In this document: piece by piece, positions 43,472 to 51,693 of the stretch
Numbering within the stretch: position 1 is the stretch's first letter
How the letters are laid out: each line of letters starts with the position of its first letter
Assembly: GCA_958352145.1 (NCBI GenBank)
Contig: CATWNM010000011.1
Coordinates: 1 to 61,859, forward strand
Length of the DNA: 61,859 nucleotides
Reading direction: 5' to 3'
Origin: an uncultured Eubacteriales bacterium
GTDB taxonomy: Bacteria; Bacillota; Clostridia; Oscillospirales; CAG-272
The notes under the pieces: model-generated
Database searches by the model: none
What the model saw: only the letters and a program-made list of their open reading frames with translations
Told to the model about the DNA's origin: nothing
Made by a program: the position numbers and the translations under genes

Positions 43472-44293
43472 TTAAAGCGCGCAGAGCGCCGCTCCGATGA
43501 CGGTTGAATATTGCGCCCGATTTGGAATTAGAAAATGTACGTCAAACATTTGAGAAAGCGTATGAAAAATTTCTGCCGCCTGTGGAATCTGCGTCAAATT
43601 CCCGGTTAAAACAATATCTTTCGTTTTGTGCATTCGGGAGTTAAATACGGCCATCATTCCGACCGTTTCAAAAATCATATTAATCAGTCCGAGTGCAAAA
43701 TCCTCTTTTGTCGCAAGTTCGCTGACCTTTCCAAAATTTGCGGCGGTCATATTTTCGGGGAGATCGTAACTGGTCATGGTAATGTCTTTGATGCGCAGAT
43801 CAATATGATCGAGGTTTCCGTTTGCTGCCAGTTCAGAAATATGCTCGGCGGAACCGATATCCAACAATTTTTTTGATAAGCCGACTAATGTGCCGCCGCC
43901 GACGCCGGTGCCGCCGAGATATTCGATTTCTCCGTCGCGGCGGGCATGTACTAAGGCCGTGCCGGTACCCATACTCACGACAATGACCTCATCCAGCCCC
44001 GATAGATACAGTCCGCCGAGGCCAATGCAGCGAAATTCGGGCACGTTTTCGCAGGGCAGAGAATAGAGTGGTTTGGTAATATATTTGGAGCCGACGCCGG
44101 TGATTGAGACTTTTTCAATGTCGGAAAGCTCCAGATTGTTTAAATTGATAAACTTTCCGAACGCGCCGTAAACAGAAGTAATCGGATCTGTGGCTCGGAC
44201 GGCGATCGGTTCGATCAACCGATGATCATCTCTGGAGGAAAAGCCTACAATTTTTGTAGTACTGCCGCCAATGTCGATGCCGATGGTGACCAT
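43472..44293 (-). CDS. coaW: type II pantothenate kinase
   Basis: The gene encodes 273 aa; ATG 44293 follows GGGAGAATT on the minus strand. The actin-like ATPase fold has GIDIGGSTTK (residues 4-13), VVSMGTGTALVHA (about 102) and YLGGTGVGGGTLVGL (about 122). The ending YSTVIGAALCAL is typical of the CoaW group (type II, as in Staphylococcus). It phosphorylates pantothenate in the first step of coenzyme A synthesis. The coaW-HAD pair may form a small CoA-related unit; a phosphatase acting on 4'-phosphopantothenate damage products is a speculative link. Confidence 0.88.
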   Translation of the reverse strand: MVTIGIDIGGSTTKIVGFSSRDDHRLIEPIAVRATDPITSVYGAFGKFINLNNLELSDIEKVSITGVGSKYITKPLYSLPCENVPEFRCIGLGGLYLSGLDEVIVVSMGTGTALVHARRDGEIEYLGGTGVGGGTLVGLSKKLLDIGSAEHISELAANGNLDHIDLRIKDITMTSYDLPENMTAANFGKVSELATKEDFALGLINMIFETVGMMAVFNSRMHKTKDIVLTGNLTQIPQAAEIFHTLSQMFDVHFLIPNRAQYSTVIGAALCAL

Positions 44294-44449
44294 GGAATTC
44301 TCCCTTCAACAGATAGCAAAGTAAACGCTAGGCCGTTATAGTCCGTATAGATACAAATGGGACATTGCCGGCTAAACGGTAAAAACGTGGATTGAATTTA
44401 ATTATACCATTAAAGGGAGTGAAAAGCAATATGAGAAAGCAAACCGGAT

Positions 44450-45214
44450 TTATTTTTTTGAGCGCAGGGAACCGAGCACACGTCCGCGACAGGCAAATTC
44501 GGAAAAAGCGGGAATCGAAATCGGCGCGTAATTTGGATTTAAGGAGAGCAGACAGTCCCCGCCGAATTTTTTAAAGTATCCTTCGCCGTCGCACACGAAA
44601 ATACCGAGTTCGCCGGGATTCACCTCGGAAGCGCTGTGAACCAGCAAAATATCGCCGTCCGAAAAACGCGGTTCCATCGAGTCGCCGGAGACGCACAGGG
44701 CAAAGTCGGCCTCTTTCGTTTTCTCATTATCGGGAATCCGAATGGCCGAGGCGCTGCTCGATTCCAAATACACGCCGGTCCCGGCGGATACTCGGTCCGC
44801 ATAAAGCGGTATAATCCGCGTTTTCTCACGGCTTTTGGCTTTTGTACAGCTGCGGAAAATGGATTCGGGAATTTCTGCGCGGACATTTCTCGCGTCTGCA
44901 CAGCAGCGCATATATTCTTCGTTTAATATATAATCGCAGATACGCAGACCGTGCGTGTCCAGCGTTCGGCGCTTTTCAATCAGTGCGCTTTCTTCCCTGG
45001 TGAGGCAGAGCCTGTCATGCCCGGTGGCAAGGTACTCAAGGGCGCATTCGAGCGCGCCGGCTATGGCCACCGCAGTCGAGAGCTTGGGTTCTTCCGTAAA
45101 CCCGGAAAGCAGCTTCCCGAGCGTTCCCATCGGAATGCCGCTGGCTTCCGCCAGCATTTCATTGGTGATTCCTTTTTCCTTTTTTATAGCTTTGACTCGC
45201 TCGGAAAAGTTCAT
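44450..45214 (-). CDS. XRE-HTH and S24 peptidase repressor (LexA/CI-like)
   Basis: The gene encodes 254 aa; ATG 45214 follows AAAGGAGCG. Residues 5-65 are an XRE helix-turn-helix (ITNEMLAEASGIPMGTLGKLLSG). Residues 135-254 are an S24 domain with catalytic Ser179 (SGDSMEP) and Lys215 or 216 (YFKKFG). A candidate self-cleavage Ala144-Gly145 bond lies in VSAGTG. This is the plan of phage CI and LexA-like repressors that cleave themselves on DNA damage. It faces a small membrane-protein gene across a shared control region. No phage genes are near, so it is a stand-alone regulator or a relic. Confidence 0.88.
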   Translation of the reverse strand: MNFSERVKAIKKEKGITNEMLAEASGIPMGTLGKLLSGFTEEPKLSTAVAIAGALECALEYLATGHDRLCLTREESALIEKRRTLDTHGLRICDYILNEEYMRCCADARNVRAEIPESIFRSCTKAKSREKTRIIPLYADRVSAGTGVYLESSSASAIRIPDNEKTKEADFALCVSGDSMEPRFSDGDILLVHSASEVNPGELGIFVCDGEGYFKKFGGDCLLSLNPNYAPISIPAFSEFACRGRVLGSLRSKK

Positions 45215-45237
45215 GGACGGCGCTCCTTTTTACAAAT

Positions 45238-45302
45238 TTGGATAAAAAGTCAAATATATTTTTAATTAATTCGATTATAACATTCATTATCCAAAAAGTA
45301 AA
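45238..45302 (-). promoter_or_regulatory. repressor gene promoter with paired TTATCCAA/TTGGATAA sites
   Basis: On the minus strand TTTACT (45302-45297), 17 bases, TATAAT (45279-45274) form the promoter. TTATCCAA (45287-45294) lies in its spacer and the inverted TTGGATAA (45238-45245) in the leader, 49 bp apart. They are candidate autoregulatory operators. Confidence 0.55.
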
Positions 45303-45374
45303 TACATTTTTTGATATTTTTTCTAAACAGATAAAATATTTTTTCAAAACAGGAAATAATTTTAAAAAAATGTA

Positions 45375-45403
45375 TTGACATTTTCCAATAGTGGTGATAA
45401 AAT
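45375..45403 (+). promoter_or_regulatory. promoter of the small membrane-protein gene
   Basis: TTGACA (45375-45380), a 17-base spacer and TAAAAT (45398-45403). The spacer begins TTTTCCAATA, similar to the TTATCCAA site, which suggests control by the divergent repressor. Confidence 0.8.
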
Positions 45404-45443
45404 AGAGACACAAGAAAAACAAAAATGCAGGAAGGGTGCAAAA

Positions 45444-45722
45444 ATGAACGCATATAACGCTTATACATACAGTGGAAATGTCAGCGCAAAGAAAAACCGG
45501 TCGCTTGTGAGAATCCTATGGCTCTATCTTCGTGCGTTTTTTGAGACGGCCTTTCTGCGGCTGCGCGCGCTGGATCTGCGCGTGGCTGCAACGATAGCCA
45601 GTTTTGTTGCAGCGCTTGGGATGATCGGCGGCATGGAGTGCGGTGCCGTGCCATTTTATATTGGACTTCCGGTTTGCGCTGCGATTGCAGTCGCGGGCCT
45701 TATCGCGCATTTTGATGAGTGA
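45444..45722 (+). CDS. small membrane protein divergent from the S24 repressor
   Basis: The gene encodes 92 aa from ATG 45444 after GGAAGGG (45431-45437); a longer frame from 45375 would start inside the promoter. A polar N terminus (MNAYNAYTYSGNVSAKKN) and a helix LVRILWLYLRAFFETAFLRLRAL precede two transmembrane helices (about 46-64 and 68-88). No family is recognised. If the repressor is DNA-damage responsive, this would be an inducible membrane protein, for example a division inhibitor; that is a guess from context. Confidence 0.65.
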   Translation: MNAYNAYTYSGNVSAKKNRSLVRILWLYLRAFFETAFLRLRALDLRVAATIASFVAALGMIGGMECGAVPFYIGLPVCAAIAVAGLIAHFDE

Positions 45723-45752
45723 TTACCTTGTCCTCCCAAGACAGTGTAATAA

Positions 45753-45797
45753 AAAGCAGCCGGGAGCCGGTCATATTGACCGGCTCCCGGCTGCTTT
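45753..45797. terminator. bidirectional terminator, 21-bp stem
   Basis: The arms 45753-45773 and 45777-45797 (core AGCAGCCGGGAGCCGG) are perfect complements with loop TAT, between two convergent genes. Confidence 0.88.
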
Positions 45798-45815
45798 GGG
45801 CCAAGAAGCGCGTAT

Positions 45816-47882
45816 TTATTCTTCAAGATTGGCTTTATTTTCGGCAATGATTTTCTCGGCCACCGGCGCGGGTACTTCTTCGTAACGTACAAATTTCATA
45901 TCATACCGTCCGCGTCCCTGCGTCATGGAGCGAAGCGCTACAGTATATTCCAGTAATTCGGCCTGCGGCGCTTCCGCTTCTATAATGGTAGAACCGTGTT
46001 TATTTTCATCGGGATTGATCCCGAGCACGCGGCCGCGCCGTTTATTGAGGTCGCCCATGATGTCGCCGACCATAGAGTCGGGAACATATACGCTCAGCGC
46101 CATGACCGGTTCCATCAGGACGGGTGCCGCCAGCTTCATGCCCTCTTTATACGCAATAGACGCCGCCATTTTGAAGGCCATTTCAGAGGAGTCGACGTCA
46201 TGATAAGATCCGTCAAATAAATTGGCTTTCAGGCCGATCATTGGGAATCCGGCCAGCACGCCTTTTTTCATGGCCTCTTCCAGCCCTTTCTGCACGGCGG
46301 GGTGGAAGTTTTTCGGCACGCTGCCGCCGAAAATGCTTTCGGTGAACGTCAGCCCCTCGGTATCGCTGGGAGAAAATTCGATTTTGACATGCCCGTATTG
46401 TCCGTGCCCGCCGGACTGCTTCTTGTGTTTGCCTTCGACGGAAACTTTCTTTTTGATGGCCTCGCGATAAGCGATTCTTTGCTTTTCGAGCGCAACAGAG
46501 ATGCCGTAGCGCGCTTTCAGACGGGCGACAGTGACGTCTAAATGCATGTCTCCAAGACCGTAAATCAGCATTTGTTTGGTTTCGGCGTTGTTTTCAAAGC
46601 GCAGCGTCAAATCTTCTTCTAACAATTTAGCGATGCCCTGAGAAATTTTATCCTCATCGCCCTTGGCTACCGGGACTATGCCTTTGGCCATATAAGGAAC
46701 CGGCGAAATCACGTGCGCATATCGAATTTTGCCGGATGTGCTCAGCGTATCGTTGGTATTGGTGTCGTTCAGTTTTGCGGTGACGCCGATATCGCCGCAG
46801 CAAAGTGAATTAACCTCCGTCTGCTTTTTGCCGCACACGGTATAGATCTTGTTCAGCTTTTCTTCGCCGCCGCGCGCGTTTTTCAGCGTCATATCGCGGC
46901 GCACTTCGCCATTCATCACTTTGAAAAACGTCATTTTCCCCACAAAAGGATCGGCGATGGTCTTGAATACAAACAGAGCGGGTTCGCCGTCTTTTTCGAT
47001 AGCAATTTCACTTCCGTCTACGGAATGCTCTGCGCCGCGCGCCGTCGGCCGGGGGAAAGAATCGGCGATTACGTCCAGCAGAGGGCCGACGCCCCATACC
47101 TTGGCCGCAGAGCCGCAGATCACCGGAACGATCCCGCCGTTTATGATCCCCTGGTGGATCGCTTCCACGGCCTCGTCGCGCGTGATCTCCTCGCCTGCAA
47201 AGTATTTTTCCATCAATTCTTCGCTGGTTTCCGCGATGGATTCAAGCAGCATGTTGCGGTATTCATGTGCCGTGCCGACAAAATCGGACGGAATACTGAT
47301 GCCGTGGGACAAATTGCCTTTGTCATCATATTTGTATACCTTCATGTCAATCAGGTTTAAAAAGCCGCCGACATGGTCTCCTTCGATCATCGGGATGAAA
47401 ATCGGACAAACCGCAACGCCGTAGCGCTCACGGAGCGCTGAAAACACTTTGGCAAAGCGCGCCTCACCGTCGTCAAAACGGTTGATGAAAAATGATTTGG
47501 GAATTTTTGCTTCGGTCGCATAATCCCAGCCTAGATCCGTACCGACCTGTACGCCGGTGCGGCCATCGACTACAATGATCGCCGCGTCGGCGACGCGCGC
47601 CGCCTGTTTGGCTTCGCCTTTGAAGCCAAGGTATCCAGGCGTATCAATAACATTGATTTTAATATCGTTGTGTATAAAGTTAATCATGGCGGCCGAAAGC
47701 GTAAAGCCGCGCTTGATTTCTTCAGGATCATAATCGCAGACCGTATTTCCGTCGGTTGTTTTTCCGAGTCGGTCGGTCAGCTTTTTGTAAAAGAGCATTG
47801 CCTCTGCCAAAGAGGTTTTTCCGGCTGAGCCATGCCCCAAAAGCACAATGTTCCGGATGTTTTTGGTTATCGTGTTCGCCAT
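45816..47882 (-). CDS. elongation factor G-like GTPase (EF-G2/FusA2 type)
   Basis: The gene encodes 688 aa; ATG 47882 follows AAAGGAGCG. G1 is GHGSAGKTS (residues 16-24). G3 is DTPGYLGF, where EF-G proper has DTPGHVDF, so the catalytic His is Tyr. G4 is NRFD instead of NKxD. Domain IV carries GGHGQYGHVKIEF (about residue 482), and domain V the DLNKRRGRVLG loop and TQGRGRYDMKF. All five EF-G domains are present. Such paralogues with altered G motifs are common in Clostridia next to a normal EF-G encoded elsewhere. Weak or slow GTP hydrolysis and a ribosome-associated stress or recycling role are plausible but not shown. Confidence 0.88.
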   Translation of the reverse strand: MANTITKNIRNIVLLGHGSAGKTSLAEAMLFYKKLTDRLGKTTDGNTVCDYDPEEIKRGFTLSAAMINFIHNDIKINVIDTPGYLGFKGEAKQAARVADAAIIVVDGRTGVQVGTDLGWDYATEAKIPKSFFINRFDDGEARFAKVFSALRERYGVAVCPIFIPMIEGDHVGGFLNLIDMKVYKYDDKGNLSHGISIPSDFVGTAHEYRNMLLESIAETSEELMEKYFAGEEITRDEAVEAIHQGIINGGIVPVICGSAAKVWGVGPLLDVIADSFPRPTARGAEHSVDGSEIAIEKDGEPALFVFKTIADPFVGKMTFFKVMNGEVRRDMTLKNARGGEEKLNKIYTVCGKKQTEVNSLCCGDIGVTAKLNDTNTNDTLSTSGKIRYAHVISPVPYMAKGIVPVAKGDEDKISQGIAKLLEEDLTLRFENNAETKQMLIYGLGDMHLDVTVARLKARYGISVALEKQRIAYREAIKKKVSVEGKHKKQSGGHGQYGHVKIEFSPSDTEGLTFTESIFGGSVPKNFHPAVQKGLEEAMKKGVLAGFPMIGLKANLFDGSYHDVDSSEMAFKMAASIAYKEGMKLAAPVLMEPVMALSVYVPDSMVGDIMGDLNKRRGRVLGINPDENKHGSTIIEAEAPQAELLEYTVALRSMTQGRGRYDMKFVRYEEVPAPVAEKIIAENKANLEE

Positions 47883-47917
47883 AATGTTCGCTCCTTTTCT
47901 GCAAGTTTAATATAATC

Positions 47918-47947
47918 ATTATACAGCAAAGCGGAAGCACTTTTCAA
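47918..47947 (-). promoter_or_regulatory. promoter of the EF-G-like gene
   Basis: On the minus strand TTGAAA (47947-47942), an 18-base spacer and TATAAT (47923-47918). Confidence 0.7.
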
Positions 47948-48005
47948 TAGTTTGTTTGAACTTTTTGCAGTATGTTCGTAGAATAAAAGACGGTTTTTTT
48001 GTAAA

Positions 48006-48980
48006 TTATGGACAAGTTTTCTCTGCATTTTTCCCTTGCCATAAGTTCTGTGCATATAGGTATTGGTCGAGTGCATTGAGCACGCCGAACTTTTTTCGGC
48101 TCCACAACGGCGCTAGCAGCGTCTCAGGCGCGCCGTCACCGGTCACCCGGCCGATAACGATATCAGGGGGAAGGAGCGCAAGCTGCTGGGCCAGCACGCG
48201 GATGTAGCGCTCCTGCGTCATCGGCGAATATTCACCGCGGGTATACATTTCGGCCAATACAGTACCGCGCAGCACATGCAGCAGATGAAATTTTATTTGA
48301 TCCGGATGCAGATTGGCGGCCGCACTGGCTGTATCCAGCATATCACTTTCATTTTCACCCGGCAGGCCATTGATTAAATGCACGCAGATCTGGAGTTTGG
48401 AAGAGGCGGCGCGCAGCGCCGCATATCCGGTGCAGAATTCCGCATATGTGTGGCAGCGATTGATCCGCCGTGCGGTTTCGTCGCTGGCGCTCTGCAGGCC
48501 CAGTTCTACGGTAAGCGTCGTTTTTTCGGCCAATTCGGAAAGCAGACTGAGCGCCTCGGCGTTTAGACAATCTGCGCGGGTAGCAATATTTATTCCTACC
48601 ACGCCGGGAAGCGACAGCGCTTCGGTAAATTTTTCGCGCAAAAACGCCGTCGGCGCATACGTATTCGTATGTGCTTGAAAATAGGGGATCGTTCGCACAA
48701 TTTCCCATTTTGACTTCAGCCTTTCGCAGCCTATCTCATATTGACGGCGTATAGACAACGTTGGCGGCGGCGCAAAATCCCCGCTGCCGCGGCCGGAGCA
48801 AAATATGCAGCCGCCATATCCGCGTGTACCGTCGATATTTGGACATGTACAGCCGATATCTATGGGAATCTTGACGCATTTTCCGCCGAAAGTATTGCGC
48901 AGATAATAGTTATAGGTATAATATCGTTTGTTGGAGTTCGTGTTTTGAAATGGATTTTGTTGGCGCTGCGTTTGCTTCAT
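48006..48980 (-). CDS. radical SAM protein of the TIGR01212/YtqA family
   Basis: The gene encodes 324 aa from ATG 48980; the ribosome site is weak (GGGTAACCGG). The N-terminal RYYTYNYYLRNTFGGKCVKIPIDIG and CTCPNIDGTRGYGGCIFC (about residues 44-61) carry the family's cysteines, an elongated radical-SAM cluster motif. TLTVELGLQSASDETARRINR and HLINGLPGENESDM follow in the barrel. Homologues resemble Elp3's catalytic half; their substrate is not established. It is transcribed towards fusA2's upstream region, whose promoter lies downstream of this stop codon. Confidence 0.87.
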   Translation of the reverse strand: MKQTQRQQNPFQNTNSNKRYYTYNYYLRNTFGGKCVKIPIDIGCTCPNIDGTRGYGGCIFCSGRGSGDFAPPPTLSIRRQYEIGCERLKSKWEIVRTIPYFQAHTNTYAPTAFLREKFTEALSLPGVVGINIATRADCLNAEALSLLSELAEKTTLTVELGLQSASDETARRINRCHTYAEFCTGYAALRAASSKLQICVHLINGLPGENESDMLDTASAAANLHPDQIKFHLLHVLRGTVLAEMYTRGEYSPMTQERYIRVLAQQLALLPPDIVIGRVTGDGAPETLLAPLWSRKKFGVLNALDQYLYAQNLWQGKNAEKTCP

Positions 48981-49169
48981 TGCCGGTTACCCGTTTTTCT
49001 TCATAAAAATTTGAGTTTATTGTACTGTAATTTTCTTGGCTTTTCAATAAAAAGCTTGAAAAAAGGGAAAAATAATTTTTAAAAGCTTGGGTGGATAAAA
49101 GTAGCGGCGAAAGTAAGCAGTGCATATTTCAGTTTTTTATGCGAACGCTTAAAAATTTTAAATTTCTAC

Positions 49170-49198
49170 TTGATTTTTGACTTGGCTTATGCTATTAT
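49170..49198 (+). promoter_or_regulatory. promoter of tRNA-Ser(GGA)
   Basis: TTGATT (49170-49175), a 17-base spacer and TATTAT (49193-49198), 25 bp before the tRNA. Confidence 0.6.
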
Positions 49199-49223
49199 AT
49201 ACAAGCACGCCGATGGTGCGTTT

Positions 49224-49314
49224 GGAGAAGTCGCCTAGTTGGTCGAGGGCGCGCGACTGGAAATCGCGTAACCCCTAACAGGGTTCGAGAGTTCGAATCT
49301 CTCCTTCTCCGCCA
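49224..49314 (+). tRNA. tRNA-Ser (GGA)
   Basis: It is 91 nt with encoded CCA. Acceptor GGAGAAG/CTTCTCC, anticodon stem CGCGA/TCGCG with loop CTGGAAA, long variable arm (ACCCCTAACAGGGT), T arm GAGAG/CTCTC. Confidence 0.96.
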
Positions 49315-49357
49315 AACAAAGAGGAGTCACAATATATTGTGGCTCCTCTTTGTTTTT
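49315..49357 (+). terminator. terminator of tRNA-Ser(GGA)
   Basis: AACAAAGAGGAG pairs with CTCCTCTTTGTT around CACAATATATTGTG, ending in TTTTT. Confidence 0.85.
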
Positions 49358-49722
49358 GAAACTATATGTTGTGTTTTTGGTGGGGTTAAGTACGTGATAG
49401 GTACGTACCGAATATTTTCGCTGTGGTTTTACGATGATTTTCGACAAATCAGCGTATATATTTTTTTGAGTGCGTTCCCATATACAGGTTGATAAAATCA
49501 AGTTTTACGTGTATATTATTCGTAAAGGGATCAAACGGCTTTCAATCATGCGCCTTGCCGGGGCACTTGCTCCAACTGAATATGCAGCGGGTGCGGCTGT
49601 CAAGATGCGATTGAAAATCGTCTGCCCAGCATGAAAAATCGCGTATGAAAAGCGCGTAGAAAAAATGTAACTATACAGTATGTGGCTCCAGCGCGTTTGA
49701 TCGTCAAAGAAGTATGAGGTGA
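49358..49722. other. intergenic region upstream of the VanRS-like genes
   Basis: No convincing gene is present. It contains a perfect 10-bp palindrome GGTACGTACC (49400-49409) next to a half-site GTACGT (49390-49395), a possible regulator site. A short frame (49529-49633) encodes a 34-residue stretch ending in VCPA but lacks a ribosome site. No clear promoter for 49723 is visible. Confidence 0.4.
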
Positions 49723-50430
49723 ATGAAAATGGATGAGAAAATTTTAATTGTGGATGATGAAAAGGAAATAGCCGACCTGATCGAACTTTATTTAAAAAAT
49801 GACGGGTATATTGTCTATAAATTTTATAACGGGACAGACGCCTTGAAATGTATTGAGATGCAGAAACTCGATCTTGCAATTTTAGATGTTATGCTGCCGG
49901 ATGCAGACGGGTTTCATATATGCCAAAAAATCAGAGAAAAGCATTTTTATCCTGTGATTATGCTGACAGCAAAGGTTGCCGACGGCGATAAGATACAAGG
50001 GCTTACGATCGGTGCGGATGATTATATCACCAAGCCGTTTAATCCGCTTGAGGTCGTGGCAAGAGTAAAGACGCAATTGCGGCGTTACATGCGTTATAAT
50101 GTACCTGTGAAAACTGAAGCGGAACCGCCCCTTGAATTTGACATTCGGGGATTGCTGATTAATAAAAATTCGCATAAATGCTTTTTGTTTGGCAAAGAGG
50201 TTCCTTTAACGCCGATAGAATTTTCTGTGCTTTGGTATTTATGCGAGCGCAAAGGCAAAGTCGTTTCTTCCGAGGAGCTTTTTGAAGCTGTCTGGGGAGA
50301 AAAGTATCTTAATAATAACAACACCGTAATGGCGCATATCGGCCGGATTCGCGAAAAATTGAAAGAGTCTGCAAAGCAGCCGAAATTTATAAAAACCGTA
50401 TGGGGGGTGGGCTATACCGTTGAAAAATAG
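49723..50430 (+). CDS. response regulator, OmpR/VanR type
   Basis: The gene encodes 235 aa; ATG 49723 or 49729 follows GAGGTG. The receiver domain holds Asp11/Asp12, the phosphoacceptor Asp55 (LAILDVMLP), Thr82 and Lys104 (YITKPFNP). The C-terminal winged helix spans about 135-233 (LTPIEFSVLWYLCERKGKVVSSEELFEAVWG, cited only as a region, then TVMAHIGRIREKL and VWGVGYTVEK). It overlaps the kinase gene by 11 bp. It resembles VanR, but no van ligase genes are near, so the target is unknown. Confidence 0.9.
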   Translation: MKMDEKILIVDDEKEIADLIELYLKNDGYIVYKFYNGTDALKCIEMQKLDLAILDVMLPDADGFHICQKIREKHFYPVIMLTAKVADGDKIQGLTIGADDYITKPFNPLEVVARVKTQLRRYMRYNVPVKTEAEPPLEFDIRGLLINKNSHKCFLFGKEVPLTPIEFSVLWYLCERKGKVVSSEELFEAVWGEKYLNNNNTVMAHIGRIREKLKESAKQPKFIKTVWGVGYTVEK

Positions 50431-51553
50431 AAATATAAAGGAGTATGGAGCGTATTCCGAACTCCGCACAAAACTGTTCCTAAGAATTGTCCTTATGGCC
50501 CTCATTTCTATCGGTATCATTGGGTTTCTTTACATATGTATACTTCAAGGCAGGTTTGCCAATTGGATCGTGGCAATATTTCAAAAATTTTTTCATTTGG
50601 ATTTTGAGCATGCACGGCAGTATTACTATGCCAATGTCCGCAACTATATAGATTTGTATTTTGCGGCGGCGATTATCATTGCGTTCTTCGTCATTTTCCG
50701 TTTTTCACTGAATCAGTTTATCAAGTATTTCCTGCAAATCCACAGAGGCATAGACGCTTTGATTGAGGAAAGTGAAGAAGACGTCCGCCTTAGCTCTGAA
50801 CTGCGTCCGATTGAAAAAAAGATCAATACAATCAAACATACGCTTGCCAAAAGGAAGCAGGATGCGGCGCTTGCAGAACAGCGAAAAAACGATCTTGTCG
50901 TTTATCTTGCCCATGATCTGAAAACGCCGCTGACGTCCGTAATTGGTTATTTGACGCTGATGCGGGATGAGGCGAAAATATCTGAAGAACTCCGAAATAA
51001 ATATTTATCGATCTCTTTGGAAAAAGCGGAGCGGCTTGAGGAACTTATCGGCGAGCTTTTCGATGTAACAAGATTTAGTCTTTCAAATATTACGCTTGAA
51101 TATTCGACGGTCAACCTGAGCCGTTTGCTGGAACAGCTTGCTTTTGAATTCGCGCCGATTCTTTCTGAGAAAAATTTGCGATGTGAGTTGGGTTTGCCGC
51201 CGAATATTATGATAAATTGCGATGCGGACAAAATTCAGCGCGTATTTGATAATTTGCTGCGCAATGCGGTATTTTACTGTTATAACAACAGCGTGATAAA
51301 GATTTATGCTGCGCAGAGCGACCGCAACGTGACGATTCGCTTTATTAACAGCGGCAGCACGATTCCGGAGGAGAAACTCGACCGGTTGTTTGAGCAATTT
51401 TACCGTATGGATGCTTCCCGTAGTTCGAACAATGGCGGCGCGGGTCTTGGACTTGCCATTGCAAAAGAGATCATAACGCTACATCAGGGGACGATAACGG
51501 CAAAAAGCGAGGATGAGACCATAGAGTTTTGTGTTACGCTGCCGCTTTCGTAG
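50420..51553 (+). CDS. sensor histidine kinase, VanS type
   Basis: The gene encodes 377 aa from TTG 50420, overlapping the regulator gene. Two transmembrane helices (about residues 20-41 and 78-95) bracket a short extracellular loop of about 36 residues. A HAMP-like linker leads to the H box LAHDLKTPLTSVIGYL (His165). The N box is DNLLRNAVFYCYNNS (about 275) and the G box GGAGLGLAIAKEI (about 335). It probably senses a cell-envelope signal and phosphorylates the upstream regulator. A terminator hairpin follows. Confidence 0.9.
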   Translation: MKNRNIKEYGAYSELRTKLFLRIVLMALISIGIIGFLYICILQGRFANWIVAIFQKFFHLDFEHARQYYYANVRNYIDLYFAAAIIIAFFVIFRFSLNQFIKYFLQIHRGIDALIEESEEDVRLSSELRPIEKKINTIKHTLAKRKQDAALAEQRKNDLVVYLAHDLKTPLTSVIGYLTLMRDEAKISEELRNKYLSISLEKAERLEELIGELFDVTRFSLSNITLEYSTVNLSRLLEQLAFEFAPILSEKNLRCELGLPPNIMINCDADKIQRVFDNLLRNAVFYCYNNSVIKIYAAQSDRNVTIRFINSGSTIPEEKLDRLFEQFYRMDASRSSNNGGAGLGLAIAKEIITLHQGTITAKSEDETIEFCVTLPLS

Positions 51554-51606
51554 AAAAATCGTGAGAATTTCCGTATGAAAATATAGGAATACCGCAGGGA
51601 TATTTT

Positions 51607-51667
51607 CGAAAAAAGCGCGCTTGATTTTGATACAATATTTGTATCGAGATAAGCGCGTTTTTTTATT
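51607..51667 (+). terminator. terminator of the two-component operon
   Basis: The outer stem CGCGCTT/AAGCGCG and inner stem GATACAA/TTGTATC are flanked by A6 and T7. Confidence 0.8.
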
Positions 51668-51693
51668 GAAGACATATGGAGAGATAAACGATT

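Noticed and set aside
44450..45214. Calling the repressor LexA itself
   Set aside because: The DNA-binding part is an XRE helix-turn-helix, not the LexA winged helix, and no GAAC...GTTC SOS boxes are visible.
49529..49633. 34-residue frame ending in VCPA downstream of tRNA-Ser, considered as an integrase or attachment-site relic
   Set aside because: No integrase motif, no repeat of the tRNA 3' end, and no ribosome site.
49723..51553. Glycopeptide-resistance locus
   Set aside because: The two-component genes resemble VanRS and a VanZ-like gene lies at 42007, but they are 7 kb apart and no vanH, ligase or vanX genes are present.
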